64,000 bases of DNA from Marchantia polymorpha subsp. ruderalis (taxonomy: Eukaryota > Streptophyta > Marchantiopsida > Marchantiales > Marchantiaceae): positions 21,430,001-21,494,000 of the forward strand of contig AP031354.1 of NCBI GenBank assembly GCA_037833965.1. Reading direction: 5' to 3'. Numbering within the stretch: position 1 is the first letter of the stretch; each line of letters opens with the position of its first letter. The position numbers and the translations under genes were made by a program. The notes under the pieces were generated by a model. It had not been told where the DNA came from and searched no databases. It saw only the letters and a program-made list of their open reading frames with translations. Shown here one piece after another: positions 1 to 11,129 of this stretch.

Positions 1-281
1 GCTACATGTCAAAGCTAGTACACATGTAAAACTCAATCATCTCTGAAGTCCAGGAAGTGACCGTCTTCTCACGCACGACGTTAGATATACGCGAGGCATC
101 ACATAAAAATATGTAGAGATCTGGATTGTAGCTGGTTAGACTAGATTTAACAAGCTTTCTTCCATAGCATTAGTAACCTCACTTGGCTTTCTAATTCCGA
201 ATACCGCCTGAGTCAGACTTCCAAAGGTTGTCTACGACCTTTCTACGAGATTACTGCTTCTTTGCGCCTAAACCTTCTTTT

Positions 282-297
282 AAACCCTAAACCCTAG
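282..297 (+). promoter_or_regulatory. Telo-box (AAACCCTAAACCCTAG)
   Basis: Two consecutive plant telomere-type heptamers. In plants such interstitial motifs often sit in promoters of translation and ribosome genes. No neighbouring gene here makes that role likely, so it may be incidental. Confidence 0.35.
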
Positions 298-953
298 ATT
301 TTTCGAGAAAATTTCTTGTGGGACCCCATCGTAGGGCAGAATGCTCGATGGGATCCAATACGTTCCATTTTACCCTATGGACCCTTACGGCCGTTACCAC
401 GCCACTAAAGTTCACCGTCACTTATGTTTTTATACGAATTCTTGTAACTGATTTGTTTACATTTCCATGGAAAAAGTAAATTTTCCCGGAAGTTCAGCTA
501 GTCTGAATTTCCATGGCTGCCAATTTTCAACATGCGAGAGTCCTTGTTCTCACGGCCGAGAATGATTTTACACTTATAATGTATTGGGGTTATTTACTTA
601 CACTTCTTTTCCAAAACTCTTGGCCGAAATCACGTTAGTTGCTATTTTGGTCCGTGAAGTCACTGCTTTGAGTACCTGAAGGTGCCTCGTTGAAAACTAC
701 TGAATAAATAAACTTGGGGGAGAAGTCACTTTTCAACAAAGAACCTCAGTTTTTTTCCTAACCAGGACTCAAAGTAGTTACAAGAACTCGTAGTAGAACA
801 TCGGTGACGGTGGATCGAACTGCCGTCGGAAGGGTCCCATCGTGCAAAATAGAACGCATTGGGTGTTGCACATTGATGGTGTCCCATCAAGTATTTCTCT
901 CTAGATTTTTCTTATCCCAATGGTCTGATCTTACGGATAATTCTGTAGCTCTG

Positions 954-983
954 TTAGAGCTCTGCACAGGTGCAGAGCTCTAA
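954..983. repeat. Perfect 14-bp palindrome with 2-nt centre
   Basis: Left arm TTAGAGCTCTGCAC (954-967) and right arm GTGCAGAGCTCTAA (970-983) are exact reverse complements separated by AG. It could form a cruciform or hairpin. No gene or terminator context explains it. Confidence 0.8.
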
Positions 984-1176
984 TGAACCTTTGTTTTGCG
1001 TAGTTAGAGTGTTAGTATTTATCTATGCTGTAAAGCACATTAACTCCCTGATATGGTGAAAATCAAAGTTAGAGTTCTTCCTCTTCTTGGAGGTTGCTAC
1101 CGTGTTGTTGAAAGCTAGTATGTATGAGTATAATAAGCTACAAGATCTCATAACAAGATCTCATTATCTCTCGCTT

Positions 1177-1230
1177 TATATATCTTACTCTCCAATCATC
1201 TCTTATTATGATTGGAGAGTAAGATATATA
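1177..1230. repeat. Perfect 23-bp inverted repeat with 8-nt loop
   Basis: The arms at 1177-1199 and 1208-1230 are exact reverse complements, beginning with TATATATCTTACTCTCC. The loop is CTCTTATT. Just upstream is a short direct repeat of CAAGATCTCAT. The structure suits a small foldback element or a MITE terminus. A microRNA-like precursor is less likely because the pairing is perfect and the stem very short. Confidence 0.8.
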
Positions 1231-2262
1231 ACATTTTAATGAGAAGGATAAGTGGTACATGGTGACCGGGGATGGGACGAAGGTCACCATTGGTAGACTT
1301 GGTCCACTTTTGGCTCCTCAGTCAATAGAAAGAGAGCAAGCCAAATATCGCAAGATTAACGAACAGGTTTTAAATTTATTGAATAAAACTTGTTAACTGA
1401 CTGTTATGTTCATGGTCAATATATTATAGCAGACGGTTCAAAAAGATGACAATAAATATCTCTGTTTACGGCAAAAACTATCCAACATAAATCTCATGGC
1501 ATGTGCATTGATGACCGACTAAAATAAACAAAAATGATTCTTGAAGATGAAAAAGCTGGCAATGTGATTGCACATATGGTCAAGTCAGATTACGTGTACA
1601 GGATTGGTGAATCAAACCTCATTTGAACATTGCAGTGTTCGCTTCACAATCCAGCACTCAAAAGGTGATTGCGGAGTATTGAAAGAACTCATGACCAGCA
1701 AAAGATCCACTCCAACGTGTGTTCTAGCATTAAATTTAGAGTTCATTGCTCAAAATTACACATGGAGCCAAACTTAGCCTGAAAAAAAACCTTATCATAA
1801 CCTGCCTGATTGTCACAAACTAATAGGTACCCGATAAAAAAGATTTAAAAGTTGCTATAATTTTACTGCTGCTGAAGACAGAAAGAATCTGACTTTACTC
1901 GTAAATGTACAACTACATCATTGCGTTACTACCACTAACTAACTAAATCAGCGAGTACGCTTTCACAAAGTCACCTTGCTCTGTGATACGTGGAAAATTA
2001 GCAATCATATAAATGAGCCTTGCTTGCTTGCATTTCACCAAAACTGCAGCGGAACGAATTATTCTGCTCGAGCCCGATGAGGGAGCTTGGGCTGGGGAAG
2101 GAGCGATTGGGCTCCATATTGCTACGTCATACGTACATACAGAACAGACTACAGGGCATTGTACAGGGGAGCTGCCACGCAAGCATCACCGATTCTGCTC
2201 ACGAAAGCGAGAAATCTTCACTTGTTGCTCCCGTTCCAACGTGGACACAAGGGGATCCGGTC

Positions 2263-5200
2263 CTACGCGGCGTGATGAGAGTGCGACCAGTACTCAGCAA
2301 CCAGTCGAGCGAAAAGCGTCGAACTATTCTCCAGAAGCTTCATCGGCTGATCGTACTCCACCAGCAGACCTGCCATCATCACATCAATCCCACGTGGACA
2401 GACCACGTCAGCACCACGTCAGCAATCCGACTGAACATAACGAAAAGTGCTCGAAAAACGATATCGCGGAACAGAAAAGTAAAGTTCCTCCTTCCTCGAT
2501 GGATTATAATCATTGGAGGTGTGCATTGGAGGATTAAATCACATGCGCGCTGCATTGGCTTTTCTCTCAAATGCTCTCATTTCTCTGGAGGTCTGACGAA
2601 ACATAATGATGAACGAATGTATTCTTAAATCCGACATGCTTCCATGGCGGATACGATCATACAGAGCTCGCAAATGGGGGTATGGCAAATGGTTCCAAGT
2701 CTCTTACCATCATTTAGAGCCATGACCATGTCGCTGTCAATGACTGTCGGGATTCGATGTGCGACTGTAATGACAGTGCTGTCGGTAAACTCTTCGCGGA
2801 TGACCTTTTGCAAGATGGCATCCGTGGTGTTGTCAATGGACGCTGTTGCCTCATCGAGAACGAGAATGCGATTGTGTTTCAGCAGCACTCTGCCCAGACA
2901 GAACAGCTGCCTTTGACCCACGCTCCAGTTCTCTCCATCATCAGTGACTGGATGCACCGAAGTAATGTATCAGAACGGATATATATATTCCAAACTCGCA
3001 TCACTGACGGCCATGACAGCAACTCTCATCACTGGAAACTAATGCATGTCAACTACATGAAAAACTTGACATGTCATGCACATGTGAAAGTGAGGCTGCG
3101 ACGACAAGAGCGCCAAGCAGAGGGAGGCATCGAAAGGGCAGTACCTTTGAAGTCTAGTTTCTCTTCCTTGTTTCGGATAACGTCACCCAGCTGACATTTT
3201 TCCAGAGCCTGCATATGCATCACAAATATTTAGGCGGAAAGCCATTTCTGACTCATCTTTGCACGGGTGTACAATTGAAGCTTTTTCTGTCAATTTCAAT
3301 GGAGGCTATCAATTAAACTTGTGTCACGACAGATGTTGTGAACTTCATGCTCTCAATTACTGGTAAGCGGTCCTTGTATCGCCAAAAAAAGGGGAAGACT
3401 GCAGAGTGTGAAAAAGTTTCAGTACTAGTCTGCTTGAACTATCACTGTTAGCATTTATCCAGGAGGAGGGAGAACACAGCAATTCCTTCATGGTACTCAC
3501 CATCCAGACATCCTCATCTGTGTGCTCTCCGAGTGGGTCCATATTGAAACGCACGGTCCCCCGAAATAGAGCTGGCTCCTGGGGTATGATACTCAACCGA
3601 GAGCGCAAGTCATGGAGGCCAATGGTCGAAATGTCCAGACCGTCGATGGTTATGGTCCCTGCAGATGGCTCCACGAGGCGAAACAGTGAGCTGATAAGCG
3701 TGGTCTTCCCACTTCCTGTGCGACCGACGACTCCTACTCTCTGTCCTGCTTCGAAGCTGCAAGTGATTCCCCTCAATACCAGAGGCGTGTTCGACCTGTA
3801 CCGAACCTGCACGTTTACAGGAAACATCAGTTCGACTTCCCATCAGAATTGGCCTTGAGCTATCTCAATTGGTTGAAGCGACTTTTACAACTTGCCCCAT
3901 AGTTTACACCGATCTCAGCGCATATCCAAGCATGTTCATCCTTAACAGGCGGGCAAGTTCTCAAGAAATGTGTTTCACCTGCAGATTGTTCATTTCGATC
4001 CGGCCTTGGGTAGGCCAGTTCGTCGGAGGGCGGGAGTCCTTGATAATGGCAGGAGCCTCGGGTTCGTTATACATGTATTGTTTCACACGCTCCACCGAGA
4101 TGATGTGATTTGCCAGGACGCACTGATTGTTAACACTGGCCATCATGACCATATTGAGAGACAGGCCGTACGTCAACACCAGTCCGGCGAACCCTGTGTC
4201 CAAGTCGAAATTGCCAACATCGTTAGATCGATTCTGTCATGTGTATCATTCTGGATCAGAAGTCAGAAATCTGGAACGGTGTGAAACTCGGTCGGTCAGT
4301 CATGCGTGAGGAGTTCAGATTTATGAGCTGATAGATTCAGCTTCATCAATGTCATGATTCATCGACTGCAAGAAATGTATTCAGTAGAAGTAATAGTCCA
4401 TCGCTGTTTGGAAAGAGCTCTACAGCGTTCATCCATGCATGAGTAAAGTTAGACTTGGCTGGTTGGTGCAGTGGATTCGAGCACCACTGGACATTTGAGT
4501 TTGCACGAGTAAAGAGAGTATGAGACAAGATTCTTACCAGGTTCAACCGTTCCAGAGGGCAGAAGAACCATGACCAGAGCACAAGAGCACAAGAGACAAG
4601 TACAGAGAAAGTCCAAGCGTTGGGTGAGCCACTCGTTCGCTGAAATGGTGTGAAAGAAAGGAGCAGCATTTGAGTTCACGTGCTCCTCATTCTTCCTCTT
4701 GAATGTGTCCTCTCTTCCAAAAGCCCGAATAGTTGTTGCTCCGGCGATCGTTTCTCCGAAATGATTCACTACTGGGGACTTGGATGTGGCGTTGATTCTC
4801 ATCAACTGTCTTGCCGAAGTCAGATAATAATGCTGCACACGATGGACACATACAGTCAGTTGATTATCAGCAGTCAGTTCCTGCCTCTCTAAATCCCATC
4901 CAAGTACAGGATCGAGAGGCATTTCCGATCTTACAGACACTACCGTGCAACGATCAATAGCATAAAAATACTGGAAGATCTAGGAATTCGGAAACGAACC
5001 TGAAGCCATCTGTTGATGAAGATCACTGGGATCACAACGATCAAAGTTTGCCAAGTGACCACAGCTGTCACCGCCAAAGTGGTCAAAGCGTTCATGGTTG
5101 ACGAGATTGTGAAACCGAAGGCCAATGGGACATCATTATCCAGAATTTGTAGGTCTGATGATATCTGGAGAATCAAAGACAGCCAACCTGAATCAGAACA

Positions 5201-8200
5201 TGCACAAAAAATACGCCAATCTCCAAAAAGATAGCGTGATGACAACCCATTGCAAGAATAACACCTATACCAACAATGACACTAGCAGTCTATGAATTGT
5301 TCTATGAATTGTTCCCATATCAGCAGCTGATTGTTTCGATAACAGAACACACAGATTTCGCAAGAGCTTACCCGACTTAGAATCCTTCCAAGCGGAGTAG
5401 AGTCGAAGAAACTCATAGGAGAGCGGAATATAGAGGTCATCAACCTCGAGTACAGAACTCTGGATGTAGCCATACCCATGAAAAACGAAAACACGGTACG
5501 CAGGGCAACAAATCCAGCAGAACTAAGGTTTATCGCCGAATAAACTCCAACCAAGCGGGCAAGAGTGATCTTCGGGTTCTCGACTTGTGACGCCATCCAC
5601 CAGTTGCTCATCACTTGCCCCGAAAGGAAAATTGTGACAACCCCGACGGCGCCCAGGAGGTACAACCATCCTCTGGCTTGGGTGAGGTACTCGATGAACG
5701 GGGCCAAGCCAGAGTCACCTGTTTCCTGCTCTTCCTTCTTTACGAGCTGGACCTCATTCTTCCAAGACCCTGCCACTGAAGCCTGCACTTCCTTGCGGCT
5801 CGACGAGTCGGAATCAGCAGTTTGTAAAAGGCCTGTGGAGTCATTGAGGTGTTCACCATGAAGATTCATAGTTTCCACGTGGGCGCTGACAAGCTCTGCG
5901 AACGCACTGCCAGTTGAGGCTAGTTCGCTGTACCTTCCTGATTGAATAATCTGCCCATCCTTCAGAAGCTGCAGGGAAAAGCGAATCCTCGTCAGAAGGA
6001 ACATTTGAATACAACAACAAGGTTCACCACAAGCATAAAACCAATTTGATCATGCTGAAAATCTCGAGCTTACTTACCAGAATCATGTCGACAGCCGGTA
6101 AAAATTCCACCTGATGTGTGACTAAAATCACTGTCTTGGATAACAGAACACCTCTGACGCAATCCTGCACACGATTCACCGTGTATGTTACTTTAAGGTT
6201 CTACGAAGCATGCTAGGACTCCCAGGACTTCACATTTTCCGGTGATGGATCCGATACTTTCATGCGCTGGGAATAATAGTGTAAAACCAAAGATAAGAGT
6301 GCATGCCGAACACACTACACGAAACTATGTAAAGCAGATCTCTTCCACACATAGTTCACTTTCCTCGGTGCTCTACATGAATGACGCTTCGGCATTTTCT
6401 CTTCTAAAACCGCGACTTTTTTTATAAAGATCCAAAACCTTATGTCATGATCGCAACAAAATCACACGTTCACAACTGAGCACCACGAGGAGTTGAAGAC
6501 TATTTTTGTGAGAGAGCAGATGTTGAGACCAATTCAATGAGCCTACTTTAAAAATGCTTGAGCCAGTGTGGGCATCCACAGCGCTGAACGGATCATCAAG
6601 AAGGTAAATGTCAGCATCTTGGTAGACTGCTCTCGCCAGCTGTATGCGCTGCTTCTGACCACCGCTCATGTTGATGCCCCTCTCTCCTATTTCAGTGAGA
6701 TCTCCATATTCAAAACCTTGAATGTCTGATTCCAACGCGCAGGCTCGAATGGTCTCTTCATATCTACTTCTGTCCATGGGTTTCCCGAACAGAATATTAT
6801 CTCTTATCGTTCCACTCTGTATCCACGCCGTCTGTGCTACGTACGCGATGCTGCCCGACACTTTTATCTGCACGGAAGTGAGGACATCGTGTCAACATTC
6901 TTCTTGGAGACGAGAATCAAATTCGGAAAGATACTCCCCATCAGTTGAAGACCGAGGAGACAGATGAGCACTTGCATAGAAGGTGTTCGCTACTGAAGGT
7001 ATTTAAGGCAATTAAATCAAAGGCTTCTCGGACAGCAAGAAGATGTGGAAGAGAAAATGCTTACCTCCCCAGAAAGCTTGGGTATGTCCCCAAGGATCGA
7101 GTAGATAAGAGTGGACTTTCCAGCTCCGACAGTCCCACAGACGGCCACGTGCTGTCCATGCTTGATTTCCATACTGATGTTTCTCAGTGTTGGAACTGCA
7201 TCTGCACTGTCCCAGCTGAGCACTGCTTTCTGCATGCTGATGGCAACATCTCCACATTTGACTTGGGTCCTGTCAACTGCATCAGCCTGCAGTTCATCCT
7301 CTTGCAGAAATTTGGTTATCCGTCCCAAAGCCACTCCTGCTTGGATGACTGCAGCAAACACATCTGGAAGAGAACGTATGGGCTCCTGCACGATACGCAG
7401 TGTAGCTAGAGCTGTGAACACGTTGCTCGCATTCAGAGGGATGTCGAGGAAGACACAGGCACAGAAAGTAGCCGTGGACACAAACACCGGAGTCATCCAG
7501 AACACAAGGGACTTGACGGTGCGATGAATCTGAGTTATTTTCAGCCATCGCACTTCCTCTGTTCGCAGCTTGCCAATCTCCTCCTGGAACCTCAGCTCCC
7601 AAGCTTGCAGCTTCAAAATCTTCATGTTCCGGAGGGCTTCCGAGGTTGCTCGTAGCCTGTTATCCTGAGCGGCCATGAGACGATTCACGCTTCGGTGCTC
7701 GGCTCTGGCCAGAGGAGTGTTCAATATCATGGTGCAGATGATGACGATCAAACCTGCGATCGTTGCCCATTGAACTGTGTACGAGAGAATGGCCAAGGCG
7801 ATGGTGATTTGCACAGGCGTGGTCCACAGCTTATGCAGCCAGTCTGGAGCTTCTCCAACTCGGTAAGCATCCACCACCATGTAGTTCACCACTTCACCAG
7901 TCGAGTGCCTCTGTCGGCCTGCGCTCGACAGTCTCAGCTCCTTGCGGAAGATGGCGCCGATGAGAGACGAGCGCAGATGCATTCCCAATCTCCGACTGCC
8001 GAAATTCCACTGCCGCTGCGTAAGAGACTCCAGCATTTTGGCCGAGAACAGGCCCAGCACGATGACGTAGCCATCATACGGAAAGAACCGAACACCAGAT
8101 GCGTATTTGATAAATGTATTGAGCAGCATTGGGCCCGAGAGGGCCATGGACACTTTCAGAAAAGCAAAGAACCCTGTGGCGGCCAGGCTTTTCCAGTAGC

Positions 8201-9293
8201 ATGCTGCCAGGACGGATAAGACGGTTGGTTTTCTACCGGGATTCTTCTCCTTCTGATTCTTCCACTCTCTTATGAATCTAGCTATGGCTGCTTCGCTCCT
8301 GTCATGAGGGCCTAGGCTAGGCACATCGCTGTGCTCCAAGGGCTGCTTATAACCCTTCCTCAGCAGCGGATCGAGCCAAAAAAATGCTGCTCGACTTACG
8401 ATCCCAGCTGTGGCAAAAGGCGTGATATTCTCACCAGACTTCTCGATGATATCAGCATTATCATCAGACGAGCTTCCTGGCAGAAGAGGCTCTTCGGCAC
8501 TGCCCTTCAAATCATTGTTTGACTTTCTTCTCAGACCCCTGATCCCGAGAAGGAGGTACATGCAGAACACTGGCCACGACAGCACAGCCCAAAGTCTCAA
8601 AGCAAAAACCCCCTTGGCAGACACCAGGTCTGCTGCGGACAAAATTGCATCGAAGGTGCCGAGCAGAAAAGCTATTATCCACCATATGCGAAGAAATGTC
8701 TCGATCTTGTATCTGACTTGTGCTTTGGCACTGTATGCCAGGAATATCCAAGTGCATCCCTGGGCTACTGCTACAGCCCACTCGTGCACTGCTACATGCT
8801 GAGTTCCTTTCCAGTTCCATGCCACGAGCCATGAGGCAAGTCCCACATTCCCGACTCCAGCTACTGCTGCCGCCCAGCAGGATCCAGTGACGAGGAGCGA
8901 AGAATCAACTCGAGATTTTCCAGTGAACTTCACTGAAGCCCTGCTGGGACGATAGAGAGCTGATAACAGGAAGACAAAAAAGAGGGCCAGAAAAAACAGC
9001 TGGGTTCCTATACTGACAGCGTGTCGAGCGCAAGGTGCAATGGCAAGAGCTGATCCCAGCCCCGGCGTACTCTCGACTAACTTTACCCAGTGCTCGCATG
9101 GCTTTCCACAGCTGTTCTTTTGTGACGGTTCTGCATTATCACAGAACGTGGTCCATATGCCTGCAGGCAAGACAAACGAAGGAGAACACATGCCACTAGT
9201 GAGCAATTTACAACATGTGTGCACGAAAAGTAGCAGGTAGAAGTGTCAATCCAGGTCAGAGATTGATCTAGACTCAAGCTTACCGTCCAGCAT
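2263..9293 (-). CDS. ABC transporter subfamily C (MRP-type), full length
   Basis: This is a multidrug-resistance-associated-protein-type exporter. Plant ABCC proteins usually sit in the vacuolar membrane and move glutathione conjugates, glucuronides or other organic anions using ATP. The coding exons I assembled (minus strand) are 9284-9293, 7065-9160, 6547-6867, 6078-6164, 5372-5968, 5000-5164, 4538-4832, 3979-4193, 3501-3806, 3145-3208, 2708-2947 and 2263-2369. All junctions are GT-AG and phases agree, giving 1500 residues, the usual length for the family. An N-terminal TMD0 is followed by TMD1. NBD1 has Walker A GTVGAGKS near 679-686, signature MSGGQ near 769 and Walker B IYLLDD near 789. 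TMD2 follows. NBD2 has GRTGSGKT near 1290, signature SVGQRQ near 1394 and Walker B ILVLDE near 1413. The first exon supplies only M-L-D plus one base. A spliced 5' UTR exon is possible because an acceptor lies at 9361. The substrate cannot be read from sequence. Confidence 0.93.
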
Positions 9294-9620
9294 CGCTACT
9301 GCGTTGAAGCTACCGCCGCTTGACTTCTCCTCTGGTTGAGTTGCAGTATCTTTTTGGGCCCTGAAACATCAGATTGCTCATTCGGTCATGGAATCGCTCG
9401 AACAGACACGACAAGAAATCTTCCGTACCGACTGACAGATGCATAGATTCACAAAGCATCCATGCGGGACCAACACTAATCCTCAGGCAGCAGACATCCT
9501 CGTGCTGTCACAGACATCTGACGTAAAGAGCAGGTGGGGTCAATTGTTTTGTCTATGTCAAAGTCGAGACGACCAATGCAGAGAGCTGACAAAAACTCTC
9601 TTTTACGAAGTTTAGCTTCC

Positions 9621-9857
9621 CGAGATGATTTCGTCATCTCCCACACGTAGTTTTGTATGTCTCAACCGTGAATCAGCAGAATCCCTCGAGAATCAGCAGA
9701 CTTCTCTCTCCGTGACCCTTAGCAGAATCGGATGATGGAACGAGATAGTTTCGTCATCTCCTAAACTTAGTTTTGTATGTCTCAACCGTGAATCAGCAGA
9801 ATCCCTCGAGAATCAGTAGACTTCTCTCTCCGTGACCCTTTCCAGAATCGATAATGG
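9621..9857. repeat. Two-copy 120-bp tandem duplication
   Basis: Copy 1 starts at 9621 and copy 2 at 9741, exactly 120 bp apart, with only scattered substitutions. Both copies begin CGAGAT and contain a short internal foldback (GAGATGATTTCGTCATCTC in copy 1). It lies just upstream of the ABCC gene on the minus strand, so it falls in that gene's promoter or 5' flank. Confidence 0.85.
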
Positions 9858-11098
9858 ACCATTGGAACATGGAAACTGTCAGCTACACCAACTCAAGGTA
9901 AAGGAACAGCTGTACTGTATGAATCTCTCCACCAACCGTTACATGACGTGATACATGAATGAAACGTCTTGAACATGTGTCCGGAGCCCAATCGTCCATT
10001 TTCAAAGTAGAATTTGATAGAATTGGAGGTCTGTGTCATGCACTTCAAGGTACAAGCTTTACCGTAAAGGAGATCTATTGACCGTCAACAGAGTCCACAA
10101 AGTACCAAGACCAGTGATCTAAGGCTCAGCTTAAGATGTAATTGTCCGAACACTGGATTCGCTTTTCAGCATTCATCGTCTCATCATTTCAATGAATTCG
10201 GTTGGAGTGGGATGTTTCATGGCAACTGAAGGTAGACGTGCAATAAGTTACAGCATGATGGTCACCGGCATCTGGTGGACGGTGTCCGAGACCTGAGAAA
10301 TGTCAATCTTTTCGAACTAACATTACTCATTCCTGACTAGAAAGGGGATGGAAGTTACTGACACACCAACCTTTAGGAGAGGCCCAAACTCAGTTCGGCT
10401 CGAGCAACGACGCAGTGAGATGCACACTGTGAGAGCGCGAATTGTCGACGAGCGGGCCAGACGCTTTATGAATCTCAATTGCGCTGACCACTCGTGCCGC
10501 TCTCCACTCGAGGAATCAGACGCAGGCAGAGCCAGACCAACGAGAAAAGCCTGGACGACATCCAGATTTTGTACATGTAGTAATTGAACAGTAAATTCTG
10601 CCCTTGCCCCTGTGGAGATGAAAGGAGAGGAAGATGCTTTCAGGAACACTGTCTGTCTCTCTCTCCTTCTCTCTCTTGCGATCGAGAGGACACTGGATCT
10701 CAGGAGCTGTTCATGGCTTTAAGTAGACAGAGCTTCGGCTGCAGCTGCAGCAGCAGCAGCTGCTGCCAACAGCATCGGGATGATGACTTTCATGGCACAG
10801 AGACATGACAGACCACTCAATGAATGCAGTTACTGCATCCAACCAACCGGTAGAGTCATATGCCCTCTCACTCAGGACAAGCAGAATATTCTTCCCCACA
10901 CAAGAATAGCCATGACATGACATTCCTTGCCATGGCCGACGAATGATGGCGATTACTTGCATACATTTTATTGGGGCTAGCCCCATACTAGACGTACGGT
11001 TTCATGGGGGGCCTTCCAATATTTTTCGTCGTTATTCTGGTGGACTCTTGCCACGCAATAATTGCCTTGACCGAGTCAAGGCTTTCTTTTCATGCTTT

Positions 11099-11099
<1 letters not shown>

Positions 11100-11123
<24 letters not shown>
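11100..11123. repeat. (CT)n microsatellite
   Basis: About 12 uninterrupted CT units followed by a T/C-rich tail. Similar tracts occur at several places in the window, mostly in 5' flanks of genes. Confidence 0.9.

Positions 11124-11129
<6 letters not shown>

Larger units (their letters stand above)
1..2262. other. AT-rich intergenic DNA, no gene recognised
   Basis: No reading frame here resembles a known protein and none shows linked exon/intron structure. The contents I can support are a double telo-box near 282-297 and two strong inverted repeats at 954-983 and 1177-1230. The stretch next to 2262 is the 3' flank of the ABC transporter on the minus strand. Short frames around 1568-2630 on the plus strand overlap its terminal exon and UTR and look like shadows. 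Confidence 0.6.

Noticed and set aside
282-297. Possible telomere or subtelomere boundary
   Set aside because: Only two repeat units; single telo-boxes recur elsewhere in the window, so this is an interstitial motif.
7111-8219. Plus-strand frames of 138-174 codons
   Set aside because: Shadows of the large ABCC exon on the minus strand.
9083-9277. Upstream ATG frame (MHTCC...) as N-terminus of the ABCC protein
   Set aside because: A CTGCAG acceptor at 9161-9166 and the ATGCTGGACG/GTAAGC exon at 9284-9293 give a better spliced start in phase.
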